From the NCBI RefSeq assembly GCF_014268935.2, contig NZ_JABWRJ020000001.1, positions 124,001 to 188,000 on the forward strand: a stretch of DNA of 64,000 bases, given 5' to 3'. The DNA comes from Pseudomonas peradeniyensis (GTDB lineage Bacteria; Pseudomonadota; Gammaproteobacteria; Pseudomonadales; Pseudomonadaceae). The position numbers and the translations under genes are program-made. Numbering within the stretch: position 1 is the first letter of the stretch; every line of letters starts with the position of its first letter. Positions 1 through 10,650 of this stretch are shown in pieces. The notes beneath the pieces were generated by a model, which saw nothing but the letters and a program-made list of their open reading frames with translations, did no database searches and was not told where the DNA came from.

Positions 1-177
1 CGCCTGCCGCTGACCATCGAGGACGCCCTCGAGCGCATGGAGAACAGCCGCGCGCTGGTGCAGTACCTGGGCAAGAAATTCATCACCGGCTACGTCGCCA
101 CCAAGCGCGCCGAGCATGAGAACTTCAAGCGCGTCATCAGCTCCTGGGAGCGTGAGTTCCTGCTGTTTGCTGTGTGA
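1..177 (+). CDS. spuB: Glutamine synthetase family protein, C-terminal end (probable gamma-glutamylpolyamine synthetase)
   Basis: Only the last 58 codons are present; the gene enters from the left edge in frame 1 and stops with TGA at 175-177. The visible tail (TIEDALERMENSRALVQYLG, then a segment ending EREFLLFAV) has the form of the C-terminal helix of glutamine-synthetase-like gamma-glutamylpolyamine synthetases, which ligate glutamate to putrescine or related amines in the cytoplasm. The assignment leans on context: spuC begins 48 bp downstream and a polyamine ABC importer follows, the order known for spuABCDEFGH in P. aeruginosa. The tail alone would not separate SpuB from other GlnA-like paralogues such as SpuI. 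Confidence 0.8.
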   Translation, partial: RLPLTIEDALERMENSRALVQYLGKKFITGYVATKRAEHENFKRVISSWEREFLLFAV

Positions 178-225
178 TCAACCCTGAGGCCGCCTGCGGG
201 CGGCCACCGGAAAATGGAGAGGCAC

Positions 226-1587
226 ATGAGCGTCAACAACCCGCAAACCCGTGAATGGCAAACCCTGAGCGGCGAGCACCACCTTGCACCTTTCAGCGAC
301 TACAAGCAGCTGAAGGAGAAGGGGCCGCGCATCATCACCAAGGCGCAGGGCGTGCATTTGTGGGACAGCGAGGGGCACAAGATCCTCGACGGCATGGCCG
401 GCCTGTGGTGCGTGGCGGTCGGCTATGGCCGCGAAGAGCTGGTGCAGGCGGCAGAAAAGCAGATGCGCGAACTGCCGTACTACAACCTGTTCTTCCAGAC
501 CGCCCACCCGCCGGCGCTGGAGCTGGCCAAGGCGATCACCGACGTGGCGCCCAAGGGCATGACCCATGTGTTCTTCACCGGTTCCGGTTCCGAGGGCAAC
601 GACACCGTGCTGCGCATGGTCCGCCACTACTGGGCGCTGAAGGGCAAGCCGCACAAGCAGACCATCATCGGCCGCATCAACGGCTACCACGGCTCCACCT
701 TTGCGGGTGCGTGCCTGGGCGGCATGAGTGGCATGCACGAGCAGGGCGGCCTGCCGATTCCGGGCATCGTGCATATCCCGCAGCCGTACTGGTTCGGCGA
801 GGGGGGCGACATGACCCCGGACGAATTCGGCGTGTGGGCGGCCGAGCAGCTGGAGAAGAAGATTCTCGAAGTCGGCGAGGACAACGTCGCCGCCTTCATC
901 GCCGAGCCGATCCAGGGCGCCGGCGGGGTGATCATTCCGCCTGAGACCTACTGGCCGAAGATCAAGGAGATCCTCGCCAAGTACGACATCCTGTTCGTTG
1001 CCGACGAAGTGATCTGCGGTTTCGGCCGCACCGGCGAGTGGTTCGGCTCCGACTACTACGACCTTGCGCCCGACCTGATGACCATCGCCAAGGGCCTGAC
1101 CTCCGGTTACATCCCCATGGGCGGTGTGATCGTGCGTGACACAGTGGCCAAGGTGATCAGCGAAGGTGGCGACTTCAACCACGGATTTACCTACTCCGGG
1201 CACCCGGTGGCGGCGGCGGTGGGCCTGGAAAACCTGCGCATCCTGCGTGACGAGAAGATTGTCGAGCGTGCCCGCAACGAAACGGCACCGTATTTGCAAA
1301 AACGACTGCGTGAGCTGCAGGACCACCCGCTGGTGGGCGAGGTACGCGGCCTGGGCCTGCTCGGCGCGATCGAGCTGGTCAAGGACAAGGCCACCCGCAG
1401 CCGCTACGAGGGCAAGGGCGTCGGCATGATCTGCCGCACCCACTGCTTCGAGAACGGCCTGGTGATGCGCGCGGTGGGCGACACCATGATCATCGCGCCG
1501 CCGCTGGTGATCAGCCGCGAAGAGATCGACGAACTGGTGGAAAAGGCGCGCAAGTGCCTGGATCTGACCTACGAGGCGGTGAAATGA
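226..1587 (+). CDS. spuC: Putrescine-pyruvate aminotransferase (class III, PLP-dependent)
   Basis: 453 residues, the usual length for class III omega-aminotransferases. The ATG at 226 is preferred over the in-frame ATG at 214 because GGAGAGG at 216-222 fits as its ribosome binding site. The cofactor-binding pattern is clear: GSGSEGNDT for phosphate binding, the ADEVICGFGRTG segment holding the PLP-ring aspartate, and IAKGLTSGYIPMGG with the Schiff-base lysine at about K289. In Pseudomonas, SpuC moves an amino group from putrescine (and other diamines) to pyruvate, giving alanine and 4-aminobutanal in the transaminase branch of polyamine catabolism. It follows spuB and precedes the importer genes, so the locus couples uptake to breakdown. 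The sequence does not prove substrate specificity; cadaverine or beta-alanine is also possible. Confidence 0.9.
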   Translation: MSVNNPQTREWQTLSGEHHLAPFSDYKQLKEKGPRIITKAQGVHLWDSEGHKILDGMAGLWCVAVGYGREELVQAAEKQMRELPYYNLFFQTAHPPALELAKAITDVAPKGMTHVFFTGSGSEGNDTVLRMVRHYWALKGKPHKQTIIGRINGYHGSTFAGACLGGMSGMHEQGGLPIPGIVHIPQPYWFGEGGDMTPDEFGVWAAEQLEKKILEVGEDNVAAFIAEPIQGAGGVIIPPETYWPKIKEILAKYDILFVADEVICGFGRTGEWFGSDYYDLAPDLMTIAKGLTSGYIPMGGVIVRDTVAKVISEGGDFNHGFTYSGHPVAAAVGLENLRILRDEKIVERARNETAPYLQKRLRELQDHPLVGEVRGLGLLGAIELVKDKATRSRYEGKGVGMICRTHCFENGLVMRAVGDTMIIAPPLVISREEIDELVEKARKCLDLTYEAVK

Positions 1588-1756
1588 CAGTCTGCTAGGC
1601 TGGCGAGGTGACATTAATGTCGTTGCAAGGCCCTGCTTCTGTTGAAACAGCGCCTTGTAACTTGCCAGACTAACGGCTGTTTAGTCGCCCAACGCGCGTC
1701 CCGTGGTACCTGGCTGCTGAACAGATGGCTTGATAATAAATTCTGGAGCATTACGC

Positions 1757-2854
1757 ATGAAGAAATTGGGCAAGACGCTGCTGGCCGCCGCCCTGATGGG
1801 TGCCATGGCCACCGCTGTTCAGGCTGACGACAAGGTGCTGCACGTCTACAACTGGTCGGACTACATCGCCCCGGACACCGTGGCCAACTTCGAGAAGCAG
1901 ACCGGCATCAAGGTGGTCTACGACGTCTTCGACAGCAACGAGACCCTCGAAGCCAAGCTGCTGGCGGGCAAGTCGGGCTACGACATCGTCGTGCCGTCCA
2001 ACAACTTCCTGGCCAAGCAGATCAAGGCGGGCGTCTATCAGGAACTGGACCGCTCCAAGCTGCCCAACTGGAAGAACCTCGACCCGGCGCTGCTCAAGGC
2101 CGTGGGTGATGCCAGCGACCCGGGCAACAAGTTCGCCTTCCCGTACATGTGGGGCTCCATCGGCATCGGCTACAACCCGGAGAAGGTCAAGGCCGCGCTT
2201 GGCGTGGACAAGATCGACTCGTGGGATGCCGTGTTCAAGCCCGAGAACATCGCCAAGCTCAAGAGCTGCGGCGTGAGCTTCCTCGATGCCCCGACCGAAA
2301 TGATCCCGGCCGCGCTGCACTACCTGGGCCTGCCGAGCGACAGCACCAAGAAGGAAGACCTGAAGGCCGCGGAAGACCTGTTCCTGAAGATCCGTCCTTC
2401 GATCACCTACTTCCACTCCTCCAAGTACATCTCGGACCTGGCCAACGGCAACATCTGCGTGGCCGTGGGTTACTCGGGTGACCTGGAGCAGTCCAAGGCC
2501 CGTGCCCATGAAGCCGGCGACAAGGTCAAGCTGAGCTACACCATTCCGAAGGAAGGTGCCGGTACCTTCTACGACATGGTCGCCATTCCGAAGGATGCCG
2601 AGAACGTCGAAGCCGCCTACAAGTTCATGGACTTCCTGCTGCAGCCGGAAGTGATGGCGGGCATCACCAACGCCGTGCGCTTCCCGAACGGCAACAAGGC
2701 CGCCACCCCGCTGGTGGACAAAGAGATCACCAGCGATCCGGCGATCTACCCGTCCGATGAAGTGAAGGCCAAGCTGTACGCCATCAAGGCACCGGAGAAG
2801 ACCGCCCAGCGCGAGATCACCCGCAGCTGGACCAAGATCAAGTCGGGCAAGTAA
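1757..2854 (+). CDS. spuD: Polyamine ABC transporter substrate-binding protein (PotF/SpuD type)
   Basis: 365 residues. The start at 1757 ([20 protein letters not shown]) gives a standard Sec signal peptide cut after about residue 24 (VQA/DD), with CTGGAG at 1743-1748 as ribosome binding site; the upstream in-frame ATG at 1730 would only lengthen the leader. The mature protein opens with [15 protein letters not shown], a hallmark of periplasmic putrescine/spermidine-binding proteins, and keeps the [16 protein letters not shown] and [14 protein letters not shown] segments. It captures polyamines in the periplasm for the permease encoded downstream. The next gene is a close paralogue (shared segments throughout), matching the SpuD/SpuE pair of P. 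aeruginosa. Which one prefers putrescine and which spermidine cannot be read here; the symbol follows gene order. Confidence 0.9.
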   Translation: MKKLGKTLLAAALMGAMATAVQADDKVLHVYNWSDYIAPDTVANFEKQTGIKVVYDVFDSNETLEAKLLAGKSGYDIVVPSNNFLAKQIKAGVYQELDRSKLPNWKNLDPALLKAVGDASDPGNKFAFPYMWGSIGIGYNPEKVKAALGVDKIDSWDAVFKPENIAKLKSCGVSFLDAPTEMIPAALHYLGLPSDSTKKEDLKAAEDLFLKIRPSITYFHSSKYISDLANGNICVAVGYSGDLEQSKARAHEAGDKVKLSYTIPKEGAGTFYDMVAIPKDAENVEAAYKFMDFLLQPEVMAGITNAVRFPNGNKAATPLVDKEITSDPAIYPSDEVKAKLYAIKAPEKTAQREITRSWTKIKSGK

Positions 2855-2943
2855 GCCTGATGCAAGGCCCTCTGGGCCGGGGTTTCCCGGCCCGGAGGCA
2901 GGTAAAGGCAAATAAGTTTGCGGCATCCACGCCGTGAAGGTAA

Positions 2944-4110
<1,167 letters not shown>

Positions 4111-4167
4111 CAATCCAGGCCCGCCAGCGCAGCGGCGGGCACATAAATCTTGTTGGGAGTTTCACTC

Positions 4168-5310
4168 ATGGCAGTTGCCTCCGGTGCCTATAAGAAAGCC
4201 CTCGAGGGTGGCCAGCAACCCAAGCAGGTGCTGGTCAAGATCGACCGGGTCACGAAAAAATTCGACGAAACGGTAGCCGTGGACGATGTGTCCCTGGAAA
4301 TCCGCAAGGGTGAGATCTTCGCCCTGCTGGGTGGCTCCGGGTCTGGCAAATCGACCTTGCTGCGCATGCTGGCCGGCTTCGAGCGTCCGACCGAAGGGCG
4401 GATCTTCCTCGATGGCGTCGACATCACCGACATGCCGCCCTATGAGCGGCCGATCAACATGATGTTCCAGTCCTACGCGCTGTTCCCGCACATGACCGTG
4501 GCGCAGAACATCGCCTTCGGCCTGCAGCAGGACAAGATGCCCAAGGCCGAGATCGACGCCCGCGTGGCCGAGATGCTCAAGCTGGTGCACATGACCCAGT
4601 ACGCCAAGCGCAAGCCGCACCAGCTGTCCGGTGGCCAGCGCCAGCGCGTGGCCCTGGCCCGCTCTCTGGCCAAGCGTCCCAAGCTGCTGCTGCTCGACGA
4701 ACCGATGGGCGCGCTGGACAAGAAACTGCGCTCGCAGATGCAGCTGGAGCTGGTGGAGATCATCGAGCGCGTGGGCGTGACCTGCGTGATGGTGACCCAC
4801 GACCAGGAAGAGGCCATGACCATGGCCCAGCGCATCGCCATCATGCACCTGGGCTGGATCGCCCAGATCGGCAGCCCGATCGACGTCTACGAGACCCCGA
4901 CCAGCCGCCTGGTCTGCGAGTTCATCGGCAACGTCAACCTGTTCGAGGGCGAGGTGGTCGACGACGCCGAAGGCCACGCGATCATTGCCAGCCCGGAACT
5001 GGAGCGCAAGATCTACGTCGGCCACGGCGTCACCACCTCGGTCGAGGACAAGCACATCACCTACGCCCTGCGTCCGGAGAAGCTGCTGGTCACCACCGAG
5101 CAGCCGACCTGCGAGCACAACTGGTCGCGCGGCAAGGTCCACGACATTGCCTACCTCGGCGGCCACTCGGTGTTCTACGTCGAGCTGCCCGGCGGCAAGA
5201 TCGTCCAGTCGTTCGTCGCCAACGCCGAGCGCCAGGGCACCCGCCCGACCTGGGATGACGAAGTCTACGTGTGGTGGGAAGACGACAGCGGCGTGGTACT
5301 GCGCTCATGA
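4168..5310 (+). CDS. spuF: Polyamine ABC transporter ATP-binding protein (PotA/PotG type)
   Basis: 380 residues starting at ATG 4168 behind GGGAG at 4155-4159; an in-frame TTG at 4150 is less likely. All ABC ATPase motifs are present: Walker A GGSGSGKST at residues 55-63, Q-loop in NMMFQSYALFPH, signature LSGGQRQRVA from residue 153, Walker B LLLLDEPMGALD with catalytic E178, and the switch histidine in VMVTHDQEEA. The last 120 residues form the TOBE-like regulatory domain usual in polyamine and iron importers. The protein works as a dimer on the cytoplasmic face with the SpuG/SpuH permeases. Its stop overlaps the next start (ATGA at 5307-5310), implying translational coupling. Confidence 0.93.
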   Translation: MAVASGAYKKALEGGQQPKQVLVKIDRVTKKFDETVAVDDVSLEIRKGEIFALLGGSGSGKSTLLRMLAGFERPTEGRIFLDGVDITDMPPYERPINMMFQSYALFPHMTVAQNIAFGLQQDKMPKAEIDARVAEMLKLVHMTQYAKRKPHQLSGGQRQRVALARSLAKRPKLLLLDEPMGALDKKLRSQMQLELVEIIERVGVTCVMVTHDQEEAMTMAQRIAIMHLGWIAQIGSPIDVYETPTSRLVCEFIGNVNLFEGEVVDDAEGHAIIASPELERKIYVGHGVTTSVEDKHITYALRPEKLLVTTEQPTCEHNWSRGKVHDIAYLGGHSVFYVELPGGKIVQSFVANAERQGTRPTWDDEVYVWWEDDSGVVLRS

Positions 5311-6227
5311 AACCACGAAAGCTCAAACGAGCCCTCCAGCGCTTGATCCCCGAAGGACGGCACCTGGTGATCGGCGTGCCGTTCATCTGGCTGTTCCTGT
5401 TCTTCATGCTGCCGTTCTTCATCGTCCTGAAGATCAGCTTTGCCGAAGCCGACGTGGCGATCCCGCCGTACACCGAGATCTACACGTATCTGGAAGGCAA
5501 GGTCCAGCTGGTACTGAACCTGGCCAACTACGGCCTGCTCACCGAGGATGAGCTGTACATCGCGGCCTACCTCGGCTCGTTGAAGGTGGCCTTCTTCAGC
5601 ACTTTGCTGTGCCTGCTGATCGGCTATCCGATGGCCTACGCCATCTCCAAGGCCAAGAAGGAGTCGCAGACCGTCCTGTTGCTGTTGATCATGATGCCGA
5701 CCTGGACCGCGATCCTGATCCGCGTCTATGCCTGGATGGGCATTCTCAGCAACAACGGGCTGCTCAACAGCTTCCTGCTGTGGCTGGGCCTGATCGACCA
5801 GCCGCTGCAGATCCTCAACACCAACCTGGCGGTGTATATCGGCGTGGTCTATTCGTACCTGCCGTTCATGATCCTGCCGCTGTACGCCAACCTGGTGAAG
5901 CATGACGAGAGCCTGCTCGAGGCTGCTTCGGACCTGGGTTCGAGCACCTTCAACAGCTTCTGGAAGATCACCGTGCCGCTGTCGAAGAACGGCATCATCG
6001 CCGGCTGCATGCTGGTGTTCATCCCGGTGGTGGGCGAGTTCGTCATCCCCGAGCTGCTCGGCGGCCCGGAAACCCTGATGATCGGTAAAGTGCTGTGGCA
6101 GGAGTTCTTCAACAACCGCGACTGGCCGGTGGCGTCCGCCCTGGCGGTGGTGATGCTGGCGATCCTGATCGTGCCGATCCTGCTGTTCAACCGTAGCCAG
6201 GCCAAAGAGATGGAGGGCCGCGCATGA
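5307..6227 (+). CDS. spuG: Polyamine ABC transporter permease (PotB/PotH type)
   Basis: 306 residues from the ATG at 5307 that overlaps the stop of the ATPase gene. It is an inner-membrane protein with about six hydrophobic segments, the first at roughly residues 16-40 (HLVIGVPFIWLFLFFMLPFF). The BPD-transport EAA loop is visible as LLEAASDLGSSTFNSFWKITVPLS, which docks to the ATPase. With the next gene it should form the heterodimeric pore importing putrescine/spermidine. Its 3' end overlaps the next start by ATGA at 6224-6227. The PotB/PotH-type assignment rests on length, order and the long periplasmic stretch between the first two membrane segments. Confidence 0.92.
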   Translation: MKPRKLKRALQRLIPEGRHLVIGVPFIWLFLFFMLPFFIVLKISFAEADVAIPPYTEIYTYLEGKVQLVLNLANYGLLTEDELYIAAYLGSLKVAFFSTLLCLLIGYPMAYAISKAKKESQTVLLLLIMMPTWTAILIRVYAWMGILSNNGLLNSFLLWLGLIDQPLQILNTNLAVYIGVVYSYLPFMILPLYANLVKHDESLLEAASDLGSSTFNSFWKITVPLSKNGIIAGCMLVFIPVVGEFVIPELLGGPETLMIGKVLWQEFFNNRDWPVASALAVVMLAILIVPILLFNRSQAKEMEGRA

Positions 6228-7117
6228 AACGCTTCAGTTTCTCCAAGCTGATGCTGGTGCTCGGCTTGCTGTTCATCTACCTGCCGATGCTGATCCTGGT
6301 GATCTACTCGTTCAACGCCTCGAAACTGGTGACGGTGTGGGGCGGCTGGTCGGTGAAGTGGTACGTCGGCCTGCTCGACAACACCCAGCTGATGGGTTCG
6401 GTGATGCGTTCGCTGGAGATTGCCTGCTACACGGCGGTCGCCGCGGTGGCGCTGGGCACCCTGGCGGCCTTCGTGCTGACCCGGGTCACCCGCTTCAAGG
6501 GCCGCACCCTGTTCGGTGGCCTGGTCACCGCGCCGCTGGTGATGCCCGAGGTAATCACCGGTCTGTCGCTGCTGCTGCTGTTCGTGGCCATGGCGCAGAT
6601 GATCGGCTGGCCCCAGGAGCGGGGCATCGTCACCATCTGGATCGCCCACACCACGTTCTGCGCCGCCTATGTGGCGGTGGTGGTGTCGGCGCGCCTGCGC
6701 GAGCTGGACCTGTCCATCGAGGAAGCGGCCATGGACCTGGGTGCCAAGCCGTGGAAGGTGTTCTTCCTGATCACCATCCCGATGATCGCGCCGTCGTTGG
6801 CGGCGGGCGGCATGATGTCGTTCGCCCTGTCGCTGGATGACCTGGTGCTGGCCAGCTTCGTTTCCGGCCCGGGCTCGACCACCTTGCCGATGGAAGTGTT
6901 CTCGGCCGTGCGCCTGGGCGTGAAGCCGGAGATCAACGCCGTTGCCAGCCTGATCCTGCTGTCGGTGTCGTTGGTGACCTTCCTGGTCTGGTACTTCAGC
7001 CGCCAGGCCGAAGAGCGTCGCCGCCGGGCGATCCAGCAGGCCATCGAAGAGGGCGCCGCGGCGAACGTCTCGCAGCCGCAGGTCCGTCGTCCGGCCCAGG
7101 CCACTGCGCAGGCCTGA
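6224..7117 (+). CDS. spuH: Polyamine ABC transporter permease (PotC/PotI type)
   Basis: 297 residues with about six membrane segments, beginning MKRFSFSKLMLVLGLLFIYL. The EAA loop reads LSIEEAAMDLGAKPWKVFFLITIPMI, the coupling helix contacting the ATPase. FIYLPMLILVIYSFN near the N-terminus is typical of PotC/PotI. The start overlaps the stop of the PotB-like gene by four bases. The tail after the last membrane segment is basic and then Ala/Gln/Pro-rich (about residues 262-297), longer than in E. coli PotI. This is the last gene of the operon; a REP inverted repeat follows within 10 bp and could act as the 3' boundary. Confidence 0.92.
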   Translation: MKRFSFSKLMLVLGLLFIYLPMLILVIYSFNASKLVTVWGGWSVKWYVGLLDNTQLMGSVMRSLEIACYTAVAAVALGTLAAFVLTRVTRFKGRTLFGGLVTAPLVMPEVITGLSLLLLFVAMAQMIGWPQERGIVTIWIAHTTFCAAYVAVVVSARLRELDLSIEEAAMDLGAKPWKVFFLITIPMIAPSLAAGGMMSFALSLDDLVLASFVSGPGSTTLPMEVFSAVRLGVKPEINAVASLILLSVSLVTFLVWYFSRQAEERRRRAIQQAIEEGAAANVSQPQVRRPAQATAQA

Positions 7118-7124
7118 TCCGACG

Positions 7125-7187
7125 CATCGCGGGGCAAGCCCGCTCCCACGCCAATGACCAGCGTGGGAGCGGGCTTGCCCCGCGATC
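7125..7187. repeat. Paired REP palindrome
   Basis: Two inverted copies of the Pseudomonas REP core (ATCGCGGGGCAAGCCCGCTC, then CCACG) flank a 10-bp spacer. The element fills the gap between the convergent spuH and ATPase genes, where it may act as a transcript end for both. Confidence 0.9.
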
Positions 7188-7190
7188 ATT

Positions 7191-8357
7191 TCAGCCTTGG
7201 TCCGGCCAGTTCCAGGCCGGCTCATCCAGCATGCCCTGCCCGACGATACCGGTCTGCCCCAAGGTTTTCTCCAGGTGGATCGAATTGCAGTCGGCATCCT
7301 CCTCCAGCGCCGCCACCAGCCGGGGCGCGTGCGATACCACCCATACCTGACATTGCTGTGCCGCGCGGCGGATCAGGCGTGCCAGTGCCGGCAGCAGGTC
7401 GGGGTGCAGGCTGGTCTCCGGCTCGTTGAGCACCATCATGCTCGGCGGGCGCGGCGTGAGCAGGGTGGCCACCAGCAACAGGTAGCGCAGGGTCCCGTCG
7501 GACAGCTCCGCGGCGCTCAGCGGCCGCAGCAGCCCGGCCTGGTGGAAACGCAGGCCGAACAGGCCGCCGGGCTGGGCGTCGACCGCGAGCCGGGCGCCGG
7601 GAAAGGCGTCGCTCACGGCGTCCTGCAGGGCCTGCAGGTCGCCGATCTCGTCGATGGTCTGCAGCGCGGCGGCGAGGTCGCGGCCGTCGTGATGCAGCAC
7701 TGGCGTGCGCGTGCCCAGCCGCGCTTGCCGGGCAGGGGCTTCGGCATCGGTACGAAAATGGTCGTAGAAACGCCAGCTGCGGATCTGTTCGCGCAGATGC
7801 AATACCTCGGGGGAGCCCTGGAGACTGCCGACCTGGTCGAACAGGCTGTCGAACTCGGTCATGTGCTGGTGCAACACCTGCCATTGGCGCCCGTCACGGG
7901 CCTTGACCATCCCTGCGATACGCTGCACCAGCTGGCTGGCGGGTCGGCACAGGGGCCCGGCCCAGATCGTCTCCTGCTTGATCTGCGGGTCCAGGGCGAA
8001 CTGCGACCGGCTGGGTTCGGGCAGGCCGAGGCTGATCGCGTAGCCGAATTCTTCGCCGGCGAAGCCCATCTTCAGGCGCCTGGCTTGCTGGCGTGGCCCG
8101 CCTTCCACCGGCACCTCGCCGTTGAGCATGCGCCGGGTGAGCTTCTCGGGGCCGGCCCAGAAGGTCGACTCCAGCCCGCCCTCGGCAGCCAGCGCGTTGA
8201 CCACGCCGCCGCGGGCGGTCTCGGCCAGCAGGCGCAAGGCCTTGTATAGGTTGGACTTGCCGCTGCCGTTGGCACCGGTGATCACGTTTAGGCGCCCGAG
8301 CGGCATCACCAGCTGGTTGATCGAGCGATAGTTGGCAATGGCCAGGGTGGTCAGCAT
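7191..8357 (-). CDS. AAA family ATPase, RecF/OLD-like
   Basis: 388 residues from ATG 8357; a longer reading to 8423 adds an arginine-rich stretch without family character. Walker A GANGSGKSN sits at residues 28-36 after a short beta-strand (LNVITGA), typical of RecF/SMC-like predicted ATPases. The C-terminal half carries LSDGTLRYLLLVATLL (ABC-like signature region) and MMVLNEPETSLHPDLLPALARLI (Walker B plus D-loop), followed by VWVVSHAPRLVAAL with a switch histidine. The family is found alone in many proteobacteria with unknown function; related proteins act in DNA repair or as defence ATPases (OLD nucleases), but no TOPRIM nuclease domain is visible here. It is convergent with spuH and divergent from the RND operon, with no obvious partner gene. 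Confidence 0.8.
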   Translation of the reverse strand: MLTTLAIANYRSINQLVMPLGRLNVITGANGSGKSNLYKALRLLAETARGGVVNALAAEGGLESTFWAGPEKLTRRMLNGEVPVEGGPRQQARRLKMGFAGEEFGYAISLGLPEPSRSQFALDPQIKQETIWAGPLCRPASQLVQRIAGMVKARDGRQWQVLHQHMTEFDSLFDQVGSLQGSPEVLHLREQIRSWRFYDHFRTDAEAPARQARLGTRTPVLHHDGRDLAAALQTIDEIGDLQALQDAVSDAFPGARLAVDAQPGGLFGLRFHQAGLLRPLSAAELSDGTLRYLLLVATLLTPRPPSMMVLNEPETSLHPDLLPALARLIRRAAQQCQVWVVSHAPRLVAALEEDADCNSIHLEKTLGQTGIVGQGMLDEPAWNWPDQG

Positions 8358-8497
8358 CGGCGGTGTCCTTGAGCGTCTGGCTGGCAGTATCGCCGATAGT
8401 GCTGTGCTTTGTTGAGCCGACATCGGTGTCGTTTGTCCATCCCTGATCTACGCTTCAAACGCATCCCTCTCTCCCTTTGTCGAAGCAAGGAGCCTGC

Positions 8498-9586
8498 ATG
8501 ACGGTAACGCGTCCGCCGATGGTCGTTTGCCTGGGGCTGCTGTTCATGCTTGCGGGCTGTGGCAAGGAGGAGGCCGCCCCGGTATTGCCCCGGGTCGCGG
8601 TGCAACAGGTGCAGCCCACCGACTTCGCCGCCCGGGTCACCTTGACCGGTGACGTGCAGGCGCGGGTGCAGACCGACCTGTCGTTCCGCGTGGGCGGCAA
8701 GATCATCGCCCGCAGCGTCGATGTCGGCGACCACGTCAAGGCCAACCAGGTGCTGGCGCGCCTGGATCCGAAGGACCTGCAGAACAACGTCGACTCGGCC
8801 AAGGCCGAAGTGTTCGCCGAGCAGGCCCGGGTCACCCAGACCAGCGCCGCGTTCGTGCGCCAGCAGAAGCTCCTGCCCAAGGGCTACACCAGCCAGAGTG
8901 AGTACGACTCTGCCGAAGCCGCGCTGCGCAGCAGCCAGAGTGCGCTCAAGGCCGCCCAGGCGCAGTTGGCCAACGCCAACGAGCAGCTGAGCTACACGGC
9001 GCTGGTGTCCGAAGCCGACGGGGTGATCACCGCGCGCCAGGCCGAGGTCGGCCAGGTGGTGCAGGCGACCATGCCGATCTTCAGCCTGGCGGTCGATGGC
9101 GACCGTGACGCGGTGTTCAATGTCTACGAATCGCTGCTGGTGAAATCCCCCAGCGACGAGGGCGTCGTCGTCAGCCTGCTGGACAACCCGGCAATCAAGG
9201 CCGAAGGCCGGGTCCGCGAGATCACCCCGACGGTGTCCGCCGAGAGCGGCACGGTGCAAGTCAAGGTCGCGCTGCGCAACGTGCCGGCCGGCATGCAGCT
9301 GGGCTCACCGGTCACGGCCACTGGCAACACCCAGGGCCGGCCAAGCATCGAATTGCCGTGGTCGGCGCTGACCAAGGCGCTGAAGGAGCCGGCGGTGTGG
9401 GTGGTGGGCGAGGGCGACAAGGTCGAATTGCGCAAGGTCCAGGTCGCGCGCTACCTCACCGGCAAGGTAGTGATTGCTGACGGTATCAAGGGCGGCGAGA
9501 TCGTGGTGGTGGGCGGTGGACAGCTGCTGCACCCGGACATGCAGGTCGAGAAGGTCACCGCCAAGGACGGAGGGGCCGCGCCATGA
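8498..9586 (+). CDS. RND efflux periplasmic adaptor lipoprotein (first of two)
   Basis: 362 residues from ATG 8498 with AAGGAG at 8488-8493 as ribosome binding site. The N-terminus has a hydrophobic leader ending in a lipobox (FMLAGC), so it is likely anchored to the inner-membrane outer leaflet. The order is that of membrane fusion proteins: split biotinyl-lipoyl halves (VGDHVKANQVLARLDPKDLQNNVDSA and YTALVSEADGVITARQAEVGQVVQA) around an alpha-hairpin rich in Ala/Gln, then beta-barrel and membrane-proximal domains. It bridges the RND pump to an outer-membrane channel. It overlaps the second adaptor gene by ATGA at 9583-9586. The two-adaptor arrangement resembles P. aeruginosa TriABC. Confidence 0.88.
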   Translation: MTVTRPPMVVCLGLLFMLAGCGKEEAAPVLPRVAVQQVQPTDFAARVTLTGDVQARVQTDLSFRVGGKIIARSVDVGDHVKANQVLARLDPKDLQNNVDSAKAEVFAEQARVTQTSAAFVRQQKLLPKGYTSQSEYDSAEAALRSSQSALKAAQAQLANANEQLSYTALVSEADGVITARQAEVGQVVQATMPIFSLAVDGDRDAVFNVYESLLVKSPSDEGVVVSLLDNPAIKAEGRVREITPTVSAESGTVQVKVALRNVPAGMQLGSPVTATGNTQGRPSIELPWSALTKALKEPAVWVVGEGDKVELRKVQVARYLTGKVVIADGIKGGEIVVVGGGQLLHPDMQVEKVTAKDGGAAP

Positions 9587-10650
9587 AACGTCAGTTGCTG
9601 ATACTGTCCGCCAGCCTGATGCTGGGGGCCTGCGGGAGCGATGAGGCGCCGCCTGAGGCGATACGCCCGGTGCTGTCGACGCTGGTCGAGCCGCAGGTAC
9701 AGTCGCAGCTGGGCCGCTTTGCCGGCGCCATCCAGGCCCGCTTCGAAAGCACCCTGGGGTTCCGGGTGTCCGGACGCATCGCCCGGCGCTGGCTGGATGT
9801 CGGCGCCCGGGTAAGCCCTGGCGACACCCTGGCCACCCTCGACCCGACCGACCAGCAGAACCAGCTGCGCGCCGCCGAAGGCGACCTGGCCAAGGTCCAG
9901 GCGCAATGGATCAATGCCCAGGCCAATGCCCGCCGCCAGCAGCAGCTGTATGACCGCGGTGTCGGCGCCCAGGCCCAGCTGGACATCGCCCAGACCGACC
10001 TGAAAACTACCGGTGCCGCGCTGGAGCAGGCGCGCTCGGCGGTCAGCCAGGCCCGCGACCAGCTCGGCTACAGCACCCTGCGCAGTGATCATGCGGCAGT
10101 GGTCACCGCCTGGCAGGCCGAGGCGGGGCAGACCGTCAGTGCCGGTCAGGCCGTGGTCACCCTGGCCCGCCCTGACGTCAAGGAGGCGGTGATCGACCTG
10201 CCGATTCCGCTCGCCGAACAGCTGAACAAGGACCTCACCTTTACCGTCGCTTCGCAGCTCGACCCGGGCATCAATACCACCGCCACGCTGCGCGAGCTCG
10301 AGCCACAGGCTGACGCCACCACCCGTACCCGCCGCGCCCGCTTGACCCTGACCAGCACGCCCGATGCCTTCCACCTGGGCACCGCGGTCAGCGTCACCCT
10401 GACCTCGGCGGTGAGCCCGCGCAGCGAATTGCCGCTGACCGCGTTGCTTGAACGTGATGGCAAGACCCAGGTGTGGGTGGTCGATCCGCAGCAGAAAACC
10501 GTGGCCACCCGCGACGTCGCGTTGATCGAGCGTACCGCCGACAGCATCGTCCTGGCCTCCGGCGTGCAGCCCGGCGAGCGCGTGGTGACCGCCGGGGTGA
10601 ACAGTCTCAAGCCCGGCCAGAAGGTCACCTTCGACGAGGACGCGCAATGA
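9583..10650 (+). CDS. RND efflux periplasmic adaptor lipoprotein (second of two)
   Basis: 355 residues; the start overlaps the preceding stop. The leader ends in a lipobox (LMLGAC). The membrane fusion layout repeats: GRIARRWLDVGARVSPGDTLATLDPTDQQNQL as the first lipoyl half, a long Ala/Gln coiled-coil hairpin, and YSTLRSDHAAVVTAWQAEAGQTVSAGQAV as the second half. It is homologous to, but clearly diverged from, the first adaptor, so both probably have distinct places in one complex, as TriA and TriB do. Its stop overlaps the pump start (ATGA at 10647-10650), which couples all three genes. No outer-membrane factor gene follows; a channel encoded elsewhere would be needed. Confidence 0.88.
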   Translation: MKRQLLILSASLMLGACGSDEAPPEAIRPVLSTLVEPQVQSQLGRFAGAIQARFESTLGFRVSGRIARRWLDVGARVSPGDTLATLDPTDQQNQLRAAEGDLAKVQAQWINAQANARRQQQLYDRGVGAQAQLDIAQTDLKTTGAALEQARSAVSQARDQLGYSTLRSDHAAVVTAWQAEAGQTVSAGQAVVTLARPDVKEAVIDLPIPLAEQLNKDLTFTVASQLDPGINTTATLRELEPQADATTRTRRARLTLTSTPDAFHLGTAVSVTLTSAVSPRSELPLTALLERDGKTQVWVVDPQQKTVATRDVALIERTADSIVLASGVQPGERVVTAGVNSLKPGQKVTFDEDAQ